Positions 8,415 through 18,200 are shown, numbered from the stretch's first letter. The stretch is 64,000 nt of DNA from JBHIYN01 sp041984235 (GCA_041984235.1 JBHIYN010000020.1:1-64000), one strand, 5' to 3'. Notes: generated by a model from the letters alone, not told the origin. Numbers and translations: made by a program.

Positions 8415-8637
8415 TTTACACCGGAGTTTCCGGCCCAGGAAAGCCTTAACCCGCTGAAGTCTATTTGATTTTCAGGCCGCTCCCGGCGTCCGGGGCGGTC
8501 CCGGGAGACTGCCCGGCCCCGATTTCCGGCGGCAACTGTCAGGAATCTTTACAAAATCGCCGGCGCGTTGCATCCGAAATCTATTATCTGCCTGTAATTA
8601 ATGGGAAATTGCCCTTCGGCGTGAAATTTGCTTTACA
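8415..8637 (+). promoter_or_regulatory. Upstream region of the PEP-CTERM gene with possible sigma-54 promoter and TTTACA repeats
   Basis: The 429-bp gap between 8346 and 8774 has no gene. A -24/-12-like element, CGGCGTGAAATTTGCT, sits at 8617-8632 with the required 10 nt between GG and GC and a good TTGCT half; the -24 half is imperfect. TTTACA occurs three times, at 8415-8420, 8548-8553 and 8632-8637. PEP-CTERM genes in many Proteobacteria are controlled by the NtrC-type regulator PrsR through sigma-54, so this arrangement is plausible but unproven. Confidence 0.45.
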
Positions 8638-8774
8638 GGTTTTGAAATCGACGCCACGGTGGGTGAATGTCACCGCGGCCCGGCCTATGTCCCGCGTTCA
8701 CCGGCCCTGATACGCGCCCCCAGGAATCGCGTTACGGGGTACCGGAGAACCAGGCAAATTCAAGGAGATTCGTC

Positions 8775-9452
8775 ATGCGTTCATTCCCATCGCTCTACCG
8801 GATTGCGGGAACCTCGGCCATCGCGGGTGTGCTCGCGCTGGCCTCGCTGTCCGCCCAGGCAACCCTGGTCACCTACACCAGCCGCGCGGCCTGGGAAGCG
8901 GCCGTATCCGGCGTGGTCACCGAAGACCTCAATTCGGTGGTCTCGGACGTCAACTTCACCGGCGGCTCGACCACGGTGGGCGCGCTTACCTTCACGCACA
9001 ACAACAGCGGTGGTGAAGTCGAAATCGATGCCACCCCGCTCGATGTCCCCGGCGGCTCCGGCTCCGGCGTCGATGGCACCACCATGCTGGACCTCGAACC
9101 GCTGAACGATGGTCACAGTGTCACCGTCAGCCTCGGTGCCACCTACCTGGCCTTCGGTGTGGACTACCTGAATTACGACAACTCGGATGACCGCGCCGAG
9201 CTGTTCGTCGGCGGCACCTCCATCGGCCTGACCGATCTCGATGTCGGGTCGGGCACCCTCGGCTTTATCGGCGTAATTGCGTCTGCCGACATGGCCTTCT
9301 CCTCGTTCGACATCGTCTCCCGCGGCGGGGGCCTGTTCCACGCCTTCGACAACTTCTCGGTTGCCACGACCGTGCCGGAGCCGCTGACCGGCGCGCTGCT
9401 GCTCGCCGGCGGCATCCCGGGCCTGCTGCTGACGCGCCGGCGCCGCGGCTGA
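8775..9452 (+). CDS. PEP-CTERM sorting domain protein
   Basis: ATG 8775 is preceded by AAGGAGA (8761-8767). The 225-aa product has an N-terminal signal peptide ending near SAQA (about residue 30) and a beta-rich, Thr/Gly/Asp-rich body. The C-terminal tripartite sorting signal is VPEP, then a hydrophobic helix (LTGALLLAGGIPGLLL), then RRRR. This directs the protein to exosortase for removal of the tail and export, often into the extracellular or biofilm matrix. No exosortase or prs gene is in the window. The gene is followed by a strong terminator and has its own long upstream region, so it is monocistronic. Confidence 0.9.
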   Translation: MRSFPSLYRIAGTSAIAGVLALASLSAQATLVTYTSRAAWEAAVSGVVTEDLNSVVSDVNFTGGSTTVGALTFTHNNSGGEVEIDATPLDVPGGSGSGVDGTTMLDLEPLNDGHSVTVSLGATYLAFGVDYLNYDNSDDRAELFVGGTSIGLTDLDVGSGTLGFIGVIASADMAFSSFDIVSRGGGLFHAFDNFSVATTVPEPLTGALLLAGGIPGLLLTRRRRG

Positions 9453-9505
9453 GCCGCCGCTCCGGCCCGCGCGTAGCGTGGACCGGCGCCAGTCGCACGA
9501 CACCC

Positions 9506-9542
9506 ATGCCGGGGGGCGACACGCCCCCCGGCATTTTTTTTG
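9506..9542 (+). terminator. Rho-independent terminator of the PEP-CTERM gene
   Basis: A perfect GC-rich hairpin, ATGCCGGGGGGCG with a 3-nt ACA loop and its complement, is followed directly by a run of eight T residues. It is the clearest intrinsic terminator in the window. Confidence 0.92.
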
Positions 9543-9673
9543 TTCCGCCTGCGACAGGGATCCCCGAGAGCCGCCAAGCCGGCCGTCACCGTAAGGCCGT
9601 GACCGCCGGCTTTGCGCACGGGCTCGCCGCGCTTTAGTCTGGCCGCGTCCGATCCGCCCCGGCCGAGCCCGCC

Positions 9674-10141
9674 ATGAAACGCTCCCGTCCCCTGCCCATT
9701 GCTACCGCGGTCATCCTGGCCGCGCTCTACTTCGGCAACCCGTATCTCGGCGGCAGTTCCGGATCCCCGCCCGCCACTGCGCCAGGTGCGAACCCGGCCG
9801 CTTCGACTCCGGCATCCGATCTCGCTGCCCTCTACGCAGCGCGCCGCGGCGACACCCAGGTCAGCGGCGAGGGTACGGTAGTGCGCGTGCTGGCCGACGA
9901 CAATGAAGGCAGCCGCCACCAGCGCTTCATCCTCGACGTCGGCGGCGGGCACACGGTGCTGGTCGCACACAACATCGACCTGGCGCCGCGCATCGCGGGG
10001 CTGGAACGGGGTGACCGGGTCGGCTTCAACGGCGAGTACGAGTGGAACGAACGCGGCGGCGTGGTGCACTGGACGCACCACGATCCGCAGGGCCGGCACG
10101 AGGACGGCTGGTTGAAGCACGATGGCCGCACGTATCGCTGA
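9674..10141 (+). CDS. DUF3465 family secreted/anchored protein
   Basis: The 155-aa product has a hydrophobic N-terminus (residues 7-23), a Pro/Ala-rich linker, and a compact C-terminal domain. The domain contains GEGTVVRVLADDNEGSRHQRF and LVAHNIDLAPRI, and ends GVVHWTHHDPQGRHEDGWLKHDG. This is the OB-like DUF3465 pattern. The conserved His/Trp residues near the end (VHWTHHD) are hallmarks of the family. It is probably periplasmic; the function is unknown. Confidence 0.8.
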   Translation: MKRSRPLPIATAVILAALYFGNPYLGGSSGSPPATAPGANPAASTPASDLAALYAARRGDTQVSGEGTVVRVLADDNEGSRHQRFILDVGGGHTVLVAHNIDLAPRIAGLERGDRVGFNGEYEWNERGGVVHWTHHDPQGRHEDGWLKHDGRTYR

Positions 10142-10233
10142 GCCGCGGGCCGGCACGCGCCGCGTGCGTGCCCGCGAGCCCGGGGGTACGCTCGCGCCCT
10201 GACCCCGCACCGACGCGCCCGACCCCGATTACC

Positions 10234-11055
10234 ATGCCCGCCTGCCCCACCTGTCCGTCCGCGACCCTGCGCCACACCCTGCTCGCCGACGGCCTGCCGG
10301 CGCACGGCTGCGACACCTGCGGCGGCGTGCTGCTCAGCCTGGTCACTTACCGCGGCTGGCGCGACGGCCGCGCCGTCAACGCGTCCGCGGCCGTTGAACA
10401 ACTCCCCGCGGCTGCGCCGGTACCGGATCATGCCGAGGCCATCCGCTGCCCCAAGTGCGAACGGATCATGACCAAGTACCGCATCGGCGAGGCGGTCGGC
10501 AATCGCCTCGACTACTGCGCACATTGCGAGGAGCTGTGGCTGGACGGCGGCGAGTGGGCGCTGGTCGAAGCGCTGGCGGCCTCCGGCCAGCTCGCGGCAG
10601 TGGTCACGCAGCCGTGGCAGCGGCGGGTGCGCGCCGGCGACACGGCGCGCATGGAAGCGGCACGTATTCACGAACTGCTGGGAACGCAGTACCCGACCTA
10701 TCGCGCACTGGTCGAGTGGCTGGATGCGCACCCGGCGCGCGACCTCATGCTGGCGCAGCTCGCCGGCCGCTGGCGGGACGCGCCGCCGGCGGACCCGCTG
10801 CGCGATGCGCTGGGGCCCGACTACGCGCAGGTCGATGCCTTCCGCGACTGGCTGGACGAGCACGAGGAACGCAGCTCGATCCTGGCCTACCTGCACGAGG
10901 GCGGCGAGCGCGAGAGCGGGGCCGACCGTCACGCGCGCACGCTCGCATCAGTGCTGGGCGACGACTACACCCGCTTCACCGAAGCACGGCAGTGGTTGCA
11001 GGCGCACACCGCGCGCGACCAGATCCTGGCGCTGCTCAGGCGGCGCTACCGCTGA
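10234..11055 (+). CDS. TFIIB-type zinc-ribbon protein with three C-terminal repeats
   Basis: ATG 10234 gives 273 aa. The N-terminus holds two zinc-ribbon halves: C4-x2-C7 with C26-x2-C29 (GCDTCGGVLL), and CPKC with YCAHCEELWLDGGEW (about residues 70-110), the second being the classic zf-TFIIB pattern. From about residue 144 come three roughly 40-residue helical repeats. Each has the pattern LLG-x-x-Y, then a WL-x-x-H core, then R-x-x-I/M-LA-x-L (nucleotides about 10663-10785, 10797-10905 and 10936-11052). I do not recognise the repeat family. The stop overlaps the next start (TGATG), so the two genes are translationally coupled. Confidence 0.75.
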   Translation: MPACPTCPSATLRHTLLADGLPAHGCDTCGGVLLSLVTYRGWRDGRAVNASAAVEQLPAAAPVPDHAEAIRCPKCERIMTKYRIGEAVGNRLDYCAHCEELWLDGGEWALVEALAASGQLAAVVTQPWQRRVRAGDTARMEAARIHELLGTQYPTYRALVEWLDAHPARDLMLAQLAGRWRDAPPADPLRDALGPDYAQVDAFRDWLDEHEERSSILAYLHEGGERESGADRHARTLASVLGDDYTRFTEARQWLQAHTARDQILALLRRRYR

Positions 11056-11384
11056 TGGCGATACACGCGCCGGCGGGCCCGCAAAAGCGCTCGCGCGCCG
11101 CGCGCCTGGTCGGCCTCGCCGCGACCACGCTGGGCGTGTGCGAGCTGGCCGCCGTCGGTGCCTGGCTGGGCGCATGGTTCCTCGCGCGCGCTGCAGGTCC
11201 GGGGCCGCTGCTGGCACAACCCGGGGCATGGCTGCCGGTGATGCTGCTGGGTGTGCCCGGCCTGCTGCTGGTGTGGCACGGCCGGCGTCTGCGCGGTGGT
11301 GCGCGGCTGACACCGCTGGCCGCGCTCGAAATCGTCACGCTGGCCGCGCTGGTGATCGCGCTTACGGTACTGGGGCTTCGCTAG
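11055..11384 (+). CDS. Small membrane protein (109 aa)
   Basis: The start overlaps the stop of the zinc-ribbon gene by one base, indicating coupling. After a basic N-terminus (PQKRSRAARL) there are three hydrophobic segments, at about residues 15-38, 52-72 and 84-108. The positive-inside pattern suggests a cytoplasmic N-terminus. No known family is recognised. It may form a unit with the preceding protein. Confidence 0.65.
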   Translation: MAIHAPAGPQKRSRAARLVGLAATTLGVCELAAVGAWLGAWFLARAAGPGPLLAQPGAWLPVMLLGVPGLLLVWHGRRLRGGARLTPLAALEIVTLAALVIALTVLGLR

Positions 11385-11435
11385 TGCAGGCTGGCATCAA
11401 CTGACCCGCGCCAGCACCAGGGAGACACCCGCCTC

Positions 11436-11885
11436 ACGAGAATAACGAGCCTGTGCCTCGCCGCCCTGTTCTGCCTCAACGCGGCAGCCGTCGCAACCGA
11501 TCCCCGTTACGCGGTCGCCAAGCACCTCTACGATGCCACCAACGTGCAGGACAACCGGGCCGTGACGGAGCAGATGGTGACGGTCATGATCGCCCGCTCA
11601 CCGGAGCTGGAGCCGGTGCGTGAGGTACTCACCGGGTCCATGCTGGAGATCGTGGAATCCGGGGCCTGCGCGGATCTCGAGATCCGCAGCTACGCCGCTC
11701 ACCTCGACCAGGCCGAGCTCGAAGCGCTGGCGCAGGTCTTCGCCAGCCCGGCCTACCAGAAGTTCCGCCGCCGCATGCCGGAGACGCCGGCCGCGAGCAA
11801 TGCCGGGTTCTCGGCGTTGTTCCAGTCGTGCCAGGCGGACCTCAGCGAGCGCATCCGCGCCTGGCAGTGCGCCAACGGGCGGTAG
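11436..11885 (+). CDS. DUF2059-like secreted protein with ACG in place of the start codon
   Basis: The frame is open upstream of the first usable GTG (11544). From 11436 it reads T-R-I-T-S-L-C-L-A-A-L-F-C-L-N-A-A-A-V-A, an ideal signal peptide if the first codon (ACG) served as Met. GGGAGA at 11420-11425 is about 10 nt upstream. The mature part (about 130 aa) contains HLDQAELEALAQVFASPAYQKF, the hallmark of DUF2059-like periplasmic proteins. Either ACG is used as a rare start, or ATG mutated to ACG, or this is a sequence error. The C-terminal cysteines may form a disulfide. Confidence 0.6.
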   Translation, partial: TRITSLCLAALFCLNAAAVATDPRYAVAKHLYDATNVQDNRAVTEQMVTVMIARSPELEPVREVLTGSMLEIVESGACADLEIRSYAAHLDQAELEALAQVFASPAYQKFRRRMPETPAASNAGFSALFQSCQADLSERIRAWQCANGR

Positions 11886-11944
11886 GCCGTCGTGCGCGGC
11901 TGGCCGCCGGCACGTCGGCGGCGTGCGGGAAGGTGCGTGGCGCG

Positions 11945-12208
11945 CTAGTTGCGGCCGGGTCCCGCCTGCAGCTCGCCGCCGAGGCCGCGGCCCTCGAGGT
12001 TCATGCCGATCTCGACCGCGAACTCGGTCAGGCTGATCTCGCGCCGGCTGCGGCGCGCAATGCGGCCGAGCTCACGCGAGAGCAGCCATGCGGCGTGGCC
12101 GAGAAAACCCAGCCCCAGGTAGATCCACGGCGCCGGGCTGCTGAGGGCCAGCGAGCCGACCGTGAGGGCCAGGCCGGCCGTCCAGGAAAAGGTCAGTAAT
12201 CCGTTCAT
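11945..12208 (-). CDS. Small two-helix membrane protein (87 aa)
   Basis: The start at 12208 is supported by a GGAGGG site on the minus strand. The protein has hydrophobic segments at about residues 4-22 and 26-47, then a basic stretch (RELGRIARRSRREISL) and a Gly-rich tail. It is convergent with the DUF2059-like gene. No family is recognised. The open frame extends upstream to 12505, but codon use and the RBS favour the short form. Confidence 0.6.
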   Translation of the reverse strand: MNGLLTFSWTAGLALTVGSLALSSPAPWIYLGLGFLGHAAWLLSRELGRIARRSRREISLTEFAVEIGMNLEGRGLGGELQAGPGRN

Positions 12209-12635
12209 GAAACCCTCCGTGCAGGGGAGCGCGACGGCGGCGCTCGGCGTGCCTGGACCGGTGCGTTGCCGGGGGCCGGCGCGGCCGTCACAACGATGAT
12301 CAAGTGAGCCTGTTGCCTGTAGCGGCGCGACCTCGCCCGGCTTGAGCCCGGGCGGCCCGAAGCGGGCGCTGGCGCACGAACCATGCGGTGCCGTCCGGCG
12401 ACCGCGGCGCCGCTCACCAGCGTACGACGCAGGGCCGTGCCGCCCGAAAATGTGCCGCGTCGCACAAAACACGCTGCGATGCGCCCGTTTTGATAGCTCG
12501 CTCAACCCCTTGTTTTACCGGCCGTTCAGAGGTTTATCGCGGTCGCAGAACACTGATTGGCGCGCCTTGCAGTCGCTAAAGTTTGTGACAGTACGGCCCG
12601 ACAACCTGCGCGAGACACGCACAGGAGCGCCGTCA
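12209..12635. other. Intergenic region upstream of the minor-pilin operon
   Basis: These 427 bases lie between two divergent genes and should carry the pilin operon promoter. The last 150 bases are more AT-rich than the flanks. I cannot place a reliable -35/-10 or sigma-54 element; the best TGGC/TTGC pair (12558-12571) has the wrong spacing. Nothing else is recognised. Confidence 0.4.
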
Positions 12636-13220
12636 GTGCACCACACATCACCGCATCGCCAGGTTCGCGGCTTCACCATCATCGAGATGATGATGACCGT
12701 GTCCATCGTCGCCGCGCTGAGCGCGGTCGCCGTGCCCTCGATGGGCGAGTTCGTACGCAACTCGGCCATGCGCGGCCACGCCATCGACCTCATGGGGTCG
12801 ATAGCGCTCGCGCGCAGCGAGGCGATCAAGCGCAGCAGCCGCGTCATCCTCTGCCGCAGCGCCGATCCCCTGGCGCTGACCCCGACCTGCGGCGGCAACG
12901 ACCGCGACTGGTCGAGCGGCTGGCTGGTGTTCGTGGCGGAGGACACCAACAACACCTTTAACCTCGGCACCGACATCCTGCTGCACGTCGGCCAGGCGGC
13001 ACCGGCCCAGGTCAGCGTGCGCTCCAACGGCACCGGCAACAACTACCTGGTCTACAACGGCGACGGCACGCTGGACGAGTCCGGCTCCGCGCGATACGCC
13101 TTCTGCGACGATCGTGGCGAAGCGTTCGGACGCGAGATCAACGTCGCCCTGGTCGGCCGGCCCGCGCTGGAGCAGGGCTCCGCGGGCGCCCCGATCAGCG
13201 ACTGCACGCCGAGCGGGTAA
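12636..13220 (+). CDS. fimT: Minor pseudopilin FimT/GspH
   Basis: GTG 12636 is preceded by AGGAG (12623-12627). The 194-aa protein has a short leader with the prepilin peptidase site RG|FTIIEMMM, the invariant Glu at mature position 5, and the hydrophobic N-terminal helix. The C-terminal globular GspH/FimT domain shows SIALARSEAIKRSSRVILCRS and WSSGWLVFVAE, both typical. It opens a six-gene type IV pilus cluster and would help prime pilus assembly; related FimT proteins also bind DNA during uptake. Confidence 0.88.
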   Translation: MHHTSPHRQVRGFTIIEMMMTVSIVAALSAVAVPSMGEFVRNSAMRGHAIDLMGSIALARSEAIKRSSRVILCRSADPLALTPTCGGNDRDWSSGWLVFVAEDTNNTFNLGTDILLHVGQAAPAQVSVRSNGTGNNYLVYNGDGTLDESGSARYAFCDDRGEAFGREINVALVGRPALEQGSAGAPISDCTPSG

Positions 13221-13225
13221 CCGTC

Positions 13226-13834
13226 ATGCGCGGCAGGCACATCGACCCGCCCCGTCCCGGCCGGCGACGGACGCGCGGCTTCTCGCTGATCGAGGTGCTG
13301 GTCGCGCTGTTCGTGCTCGCCGTGGCCATGCTCGGCATCGCCGGCCTGCAGGTGATCAGCAAGCGCACCAACTTCGAGACCGTGCAGCGCATTACCGCGA
13401 CGCTGTTGACCCAGGAGCTGCTCGAACGCATTCGCGCCAACGGCGACCAGCTCACCGTCTACACCAACGCCGGCGTCGGGCGCACCCTGACCCTGAGCGT
13501 GGGCGACGGCATCACCGCCACCGACTGCGCCGGCGCGAGCTGCGACGCGGCCACGCTCGCCATGTACGACCTCTACGAATTCTCGCAGGCGCTGGCCGGC
13601 GTCGCCGAAACCAGCGGCACCAGCAACACTGGCGGCCTGGTCTCCCCCACCGTGTGCCTGACCGGTCCGGCGACCACGCCGGGCTACGTCACCGTCGCGC
13701 TCGCCTGGCGCGGCATGGCGCGCCTGTCCAACCCGACCATCAACGCCTGCGGCGCAGGCAGCGGCCGCTACGACGACAGCGGCGACGCCGACGTCATGCG
13801 CCGCGTGCTGGTCGTCGACACCTTCGTCGAGTGA
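13226..13834 (+). CDS. pilV: Minor pilin PilV
   Basis: The 202-aa protein has an N-terminal leader ending RTRG|FSLIEVLVALFVLAVAMLGIAGLQ, the class III signal and hydrophobic helix characteristic of PilV, followed by TLLTQELLERIRAN, also typical. The C-terminal beta domain has two cysteine pairs. It starts 5 bp after fimT. PilV joins PilW, PilX, PilE and FimT in the priming tip complex with PilY1. Confidence 0.88.
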   Translation: MRGRHIDPPRPGRRRTRGFSLIEVLVALFVLAVAMLGIAGLQVISKRTNFETVQRITATLLTQELLERIRANGDQLTVYTNAGVGRTLTLSVGDGITATDCAGASCDAATLAMYDLYEFSQALAGVAETSGTSNTGGLVSPTVCLTGPATTPGYVTVALAWRGMARLSNPTINACGAGSGRYDDSGDADVMRRVLVVDTFVE

Positions 13835-13839
13835 ACGCC

Positions 13840-14793
13840 ATGCAACGACATCCGGGCCACCACCAGGCCGGCGTCACCATTATCGAGCTGATGGTCGCGA
13901 TCACGCTCGGCCTGCTGATCACCAGCGGCGTCGGCTCGCTCTACGTGCAGGGCAGCCGCAGCTACGCGCAGGACGATCGTTACCTGCGCATGGTCGAGAA
14001 CGGGCGTTTCGCCGTCGACGTCATCGCGCGCGACCTGCGCATGATCTCCTTCTGGGGCGAGATGCTGGACCCGGGCGCGATCTCCACCGCGCTGAGCGCG
14101 GGCGAGGACTGCGACATCGATCTTTTCGACGGCGCCACCGCCATCCAGGCCAACAACACCACCACCAGCCCGGCGGTGACCCAGTTCGATCTCGGCACCG
14201 GCACCTGCCCGGCACTGACCGGCAGCGTGCGCGCCAACACCAACCAGCTCGCCCTCAAGCACACCGAGGGCGCCGGCCTGACCTCGGGACAGGCAGACGA
14301 TACCGTTTACGTGCGCACCAACGGCTCCACCGGCAGCTTCATCGAGTACGAGGCCGGGGTCACCGCCGCGCCCGGCACCGGCTTCGCCGACTGGGCCTAC
14401 GCGCCGCGCCTGTACTTCATCCAGGACAACGGTGGCACGCCCTTCCTGTGCCGGCTGAGCCTGGACGGCACTGCCTTCACCGCAGTCACCAGCGACGAGT
14501 GCCTGGCCGAGGGCGTGGAGCAGCTCTACGTGCAGTTCGGCGTCGACAGCGACGACGACGGTGTCGCCAATCAGTACCTCGCCAACCCCAGCGCCGCACA
14601 GATGGCCCAGGTCGTTACCGCGCGCGTGCACGTGCTGGTGCGCGCACCGGCTGCCGATGCGCACTACGACAACACCAAGACCTACACGCTCGGCGACCTC
14701 AGCATCGCCGCGCCCAACGACGGCTTCTATCGCCGCGTGTTCAGCACCACCGTCAGGCTGCGCAATCCCGCCAACCTGGCGGCGCTGAACTGA
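13840..14793 (+). CDS. pilW: Minor pilin PilW
   Basis: The 317-aa protein starts at ATG 13840; an in-frame GTG at 13831 overlaps the pilV stop and cannot be excluded. The leader ends QAG|VTIIELMVAITLGLLITSGVGSLYVQGSRSY, followed by MVENGRFAVDVIARDLRMISFWG, the PilW signature. The large C-terminal beta domain includes the LAEGVEQLYVQFGVDSDDDG segment conserved in the family. Confidence 0.88.
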   Translation: MQRHPGHHQAGVTIIELMVAITLGLLITSGVGSLYVQGSRSYAQDDRYLRMVENGRFAVDVIARDLRMISFWGEMLDPGAISTALSAGEDCDIDLFDGATAIQANNTTTSPAVTQFDLGTGTCPALTGSVRANTNQLALKHTEGAGLTSGQADDTVYVRTNGSTGSFIEYEAGVTAAPGTGFADWAYAPRLYFIQDNGGTPFLCRLSLDGTAFTAVTSDECLAEGVEQLYVQFGVDSDDDGVANQYLANPSAAQMAQVVTARVHVLVRAPAADAHYDNTKTYTLGDLSIAAPNDGFYRRVFSTTVRLRNPANLAALN

Positions 14794-14806
14794 CAGGAGG
14801 CCCGCC

Positions 14807-15283
14807 ATGCCCCGCTACGCTATGCCCAGGCGGCAATCCGGCACGGTGCTCGTCATCGCGCTGGTCATGCTCGCTTCGCTCACGCTGATCGCCGTCGCCG
14901 GCGTCGACTCCTCGTCCATGGGCCTGCGCCTCGCACGCACGGTGGAGGAGCAGATCAACGCCTTCCAGACCGCCCAGGCAGCGGTCGACTTCGCCATCTC
15001 GGACACCGACAACCTGCCCATGACCGGGCCGCTGGACAGCCCCGCGGCGGTCACGCTCTCCGGCACGCCGTTCGCCGCCGACACCGTCGCCGGTGAGAGC
15101 ATCGACGCCGCGGCCGAGCGCACCGCCGACTGCGCGCTGCCGCCGCGCATCGGCATGGGCACCAGCATGCTGGCTTACTCCGCTTTTTCATTCCGCGTCG
15201 CTGCCGACGTGGATCGCATCGCAACCGGACGCGGGCGCTCATCGATTCGACAAGGCTACCTGGTTCTGGGACCCAAATGCTGA
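14807..15283 (+). CDS. pilX: Minor pilin PilX
   Basis: The 158-aa protein begins with a PilX-type N-terminus, RQSGTVLVIALVMLASLTLIAVAG, which has the Gly before the helix but lacks the usual Glu5, as is normal for PilX. EEQINAFQTAQAAVDFA follows. Its last codons overlap the start of pilY1 (ATG 15277), indicating coupled translation of the PilX/PilY1 tip components. Confidence 0.85.
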   Translation: MPRYAMPRRQSGTVLVIALVMLASLTLIAVAGVDSSSMGLRLARTVEEQINAFQTAQAAVDFAISDTDNLPMTGPLDSPAAVTLSGTPFAADTVAGESIDAAAERTADCALPPRIGMGTSMLAYSAFSFRVAADVDRIATGRGRSSIRQGYLVLGPKC

Positions 15284-18200
15284 TGCAAAACCTGATCTGT
15301 AGACGCGTACGCGCGTTCGCCGGCGGTCTCGTGCTGACGCTTGCCGCGGCACCGCTAACAACCACCGCCGACGACACCGACATCTACCTCAACCCCTCGC
15401 CCCCGGTGGGCAGCGAGCCGCTGGTGATGTTCGTGCTCGACTGGCGCCCTAACCTGGGCTCGACGGTGTCCTGCGCCGCCGGCAGCTACTGCGACGACCT
15501 GCGTGCCGACGGCTACCTGACCGACGGCAACGCGGCCGGCAGCGGCAGCTCGACGACCTTCTTCGACGTCCTGCGCGCGGTGCTGAAGAAGGTCATCGAC
15601 CCGCTCGGCGGGGTCAGGATCGGCTTCATGCTGAACCACTCGAACAAGAACAACTGCGAGGGCTTCCCGCCGTCTAACAAGTGCTCCAACGGCGCCTACA
15701 TCCCGCTCGGCTTCCGCTCTATGTCTGCCGGCAGCGACGACCCGGACACCTGGCAGAGCACCGGCGAGGATGCCGACAAGGTCGAGTTCGCCGACCTGCT
15801 CGACGCCATTCCCATGCCCCAGGGCAACGAGTCACATCCCTACCAGGGCAAGGAGGTGTACTACGAGCTGTTCCGTTACCTCACCGGGCAGGGCATCTAC
15901 AACGGCCACAACGGCTTCGTCGACTTCGGTGACGGCCCCAACGACAACCAGAACCTGGACGTCGACATCCCGGCACTGGCCTGGGACACCGGCATCGAGA
16001 CCGGCAGCGGCAACAACGTGCGCTACGTCAGCCCGCTCGACGTCGCCACCCAGTGCACGCGCATCTTCGTCATCAACCTCATGTTCCAGGTCTCGCAGCA
16101 GGAGGACGATTCCGACGACGCGATCGAGGAGACCAAGGCCAACGGCGGCATGGCCGGCATCAACCTTTCCGGGAACAACAACAGCTTCGACACCGTCATC
16201 GAGTACATGAACGACGTCGACCTCGGTGACGGCACCTTCGGCACCGTCGGCGACATCGACGGCCAGCAGAACGTGGTCTCGTACTTCGTCGTCGACCCGA
16301 CCAAGATCAACAACACCACCACCGGTTACGCCGCCGCCGGCGGCACCGGTGTGCCGCTCGCGCTGAGCGACGACCCCGAGGATCTGATCGACACGCTGAG
16401 CAACATCTTCGACTCCATTCTCAGTGTCAGCACCACCTTCGTCGCGCCCTCGGTGCCGGTCAACGTGTTCAACCGCGCCCAGATCATCAACGAGGTCTTC
16501 CTCGCCCTGTTCGAGGCCGACGAGAACGGCCTGCCGTTCTGGCCGGGCAACCTGAAGAAGGTCACCATCGGCGACAACGCCGTCACCGGTGACCCCGAGC
16601 TGCAGGACGCCAACGGCATCAACGGCATCGACATCGACGGTCGCCTCAAGCGCAGCGCGGTGACCTACTGGACCGATCCCCTGACCCTGCCGGCGCCGAC
16701 CGGTGACGAGGTCGCCGGGGCCGACGGCCGCACCATTCAGCGCGGCGGCGCCGGGCAGAAGATACCGGGCTTCGTCAGCGGCGCGCCGGGCTTGACCAAC
16801 GCCACCCTGGGAGCACGCCACCTCTTCACCGAGGACGCCAGCGACGTCGTCGACGGCCTGCGCGAGCTGGATGGTGACGCCGCCACCGCCGCGCTGCTGT
16901 GGGACGAGCTCACCGCCGAGTGGGACACCCCGCCCTCGGCCGGCACCTACACCGGCGCCACCAGCGCCGAGCAGGACCGCGCAGTCAATGACCTGCGCTT
17001 CGTACGCGGTCTCGCGGCAATCGACATCTCCGACACCACCACCATGCGCAGCTGGTATCTCGGCGATCCGCTGCATTCCCGCCCGCGCCCGATCAACTAC
17101 GGCGCGCGCGGCGGCTACAGCGCCGGCAACCCGGACATCCGCATCCTGATGGCGACCACCGACGGCATGCTGCACATGTTCACCAATACCACCACCGCCG
17201 GCGACCAGGACGGCAGCGAGACCTGGGGCTTCATGCCGCGCGAGGCACTCGCCGCCCAGGATCGGCTGCGCCTGGCGCAGACCGGTACCCCGGTGCACCC
17301 GATCAGCTTCGACGGATCGCCGGTGGTCTACACGCTCGACAACGATCTCGACGGCAACATCGAGAGCGCTGACGGCGACAAGGTCTACGCCTTCGTCGGC
17401 CTGCGCCGCGGCGGCAAGTCCTACTACGCGCTGGACATCACCGATCCGGATGCCCCCGCCTTCCTGTGGTCGATCAGCAAGACCGACGCCGCCTTCACCG
17501 AGCTCGGCCAGACCTGGTCGACGCCGGTGGTCGGCACCATGAACGTCGGCTCAGGCGCGCAGGCGGTGCTGATCTTCGGCGGCGGTTACAACGGCGACGA
17601 CGACGGCGACAACGCCGGCGACCTCGGCAAGGACGCCGCCAACCGCAACGGCACCGCGGGCAGCGACGACGACGAAGGCAACGCGGTCTACATCGTCGAC
17701 GCCGTCACCGGTGCGTTGTTGTGGAAAGCCGTGCTCGGCGGTAGCGAATCCTGGACGGCGGGCAGCAACACCTACACCCACCCCGAGCTCGACGACAGCA
17801 TTCCGGCGGAGATCGCCGCCGGTGACACCGATGGCGACGGCCTCATCGATCGGCTCTACTTCGGCGACACCGGCGGGCGCGTGTGGCGCGGCGACGTCGC
17901 GGGCACCGACCGCAGCGCCTGGACGCTCAGCGTGCTGCTCGACGCCGGCCGCCACTTCGATTCCTCGTCCGACAACGACCTGCGCTTCTTCAACCGCCCG
18001 GACGTCGTGCAGACGCGCGACGGCAACGGCAACTACGATGCCGTGGTGATTGGCTCCGGCGACCGCGAGGACCCGCTCGACGACCAGGTCGAGAACTGGA
18101 TGTTCATGATCAAGGACCGCAACACGGTCAGCGGCATGCCGTCGTCGACACCGCTGGATCCAACCGATCTCGCCGACCTCACGGTCGACTGCGTGGCCGC

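Noticed and set aside
12558..12571. TGGC...TTGC pair upstream of the minor-pilin operon resembling a sigma-54 promoter
   Set aside because: GG and GC are separated by 8 nt instead of 10, so it would not be a working -24/-12 element.
15832..17298. Open frame of 488 codons antisense to pilY1
   Set aside because: Codon-shadow of an Asp/Thr/Gly-rich gene; no RBS or recognisable domain.
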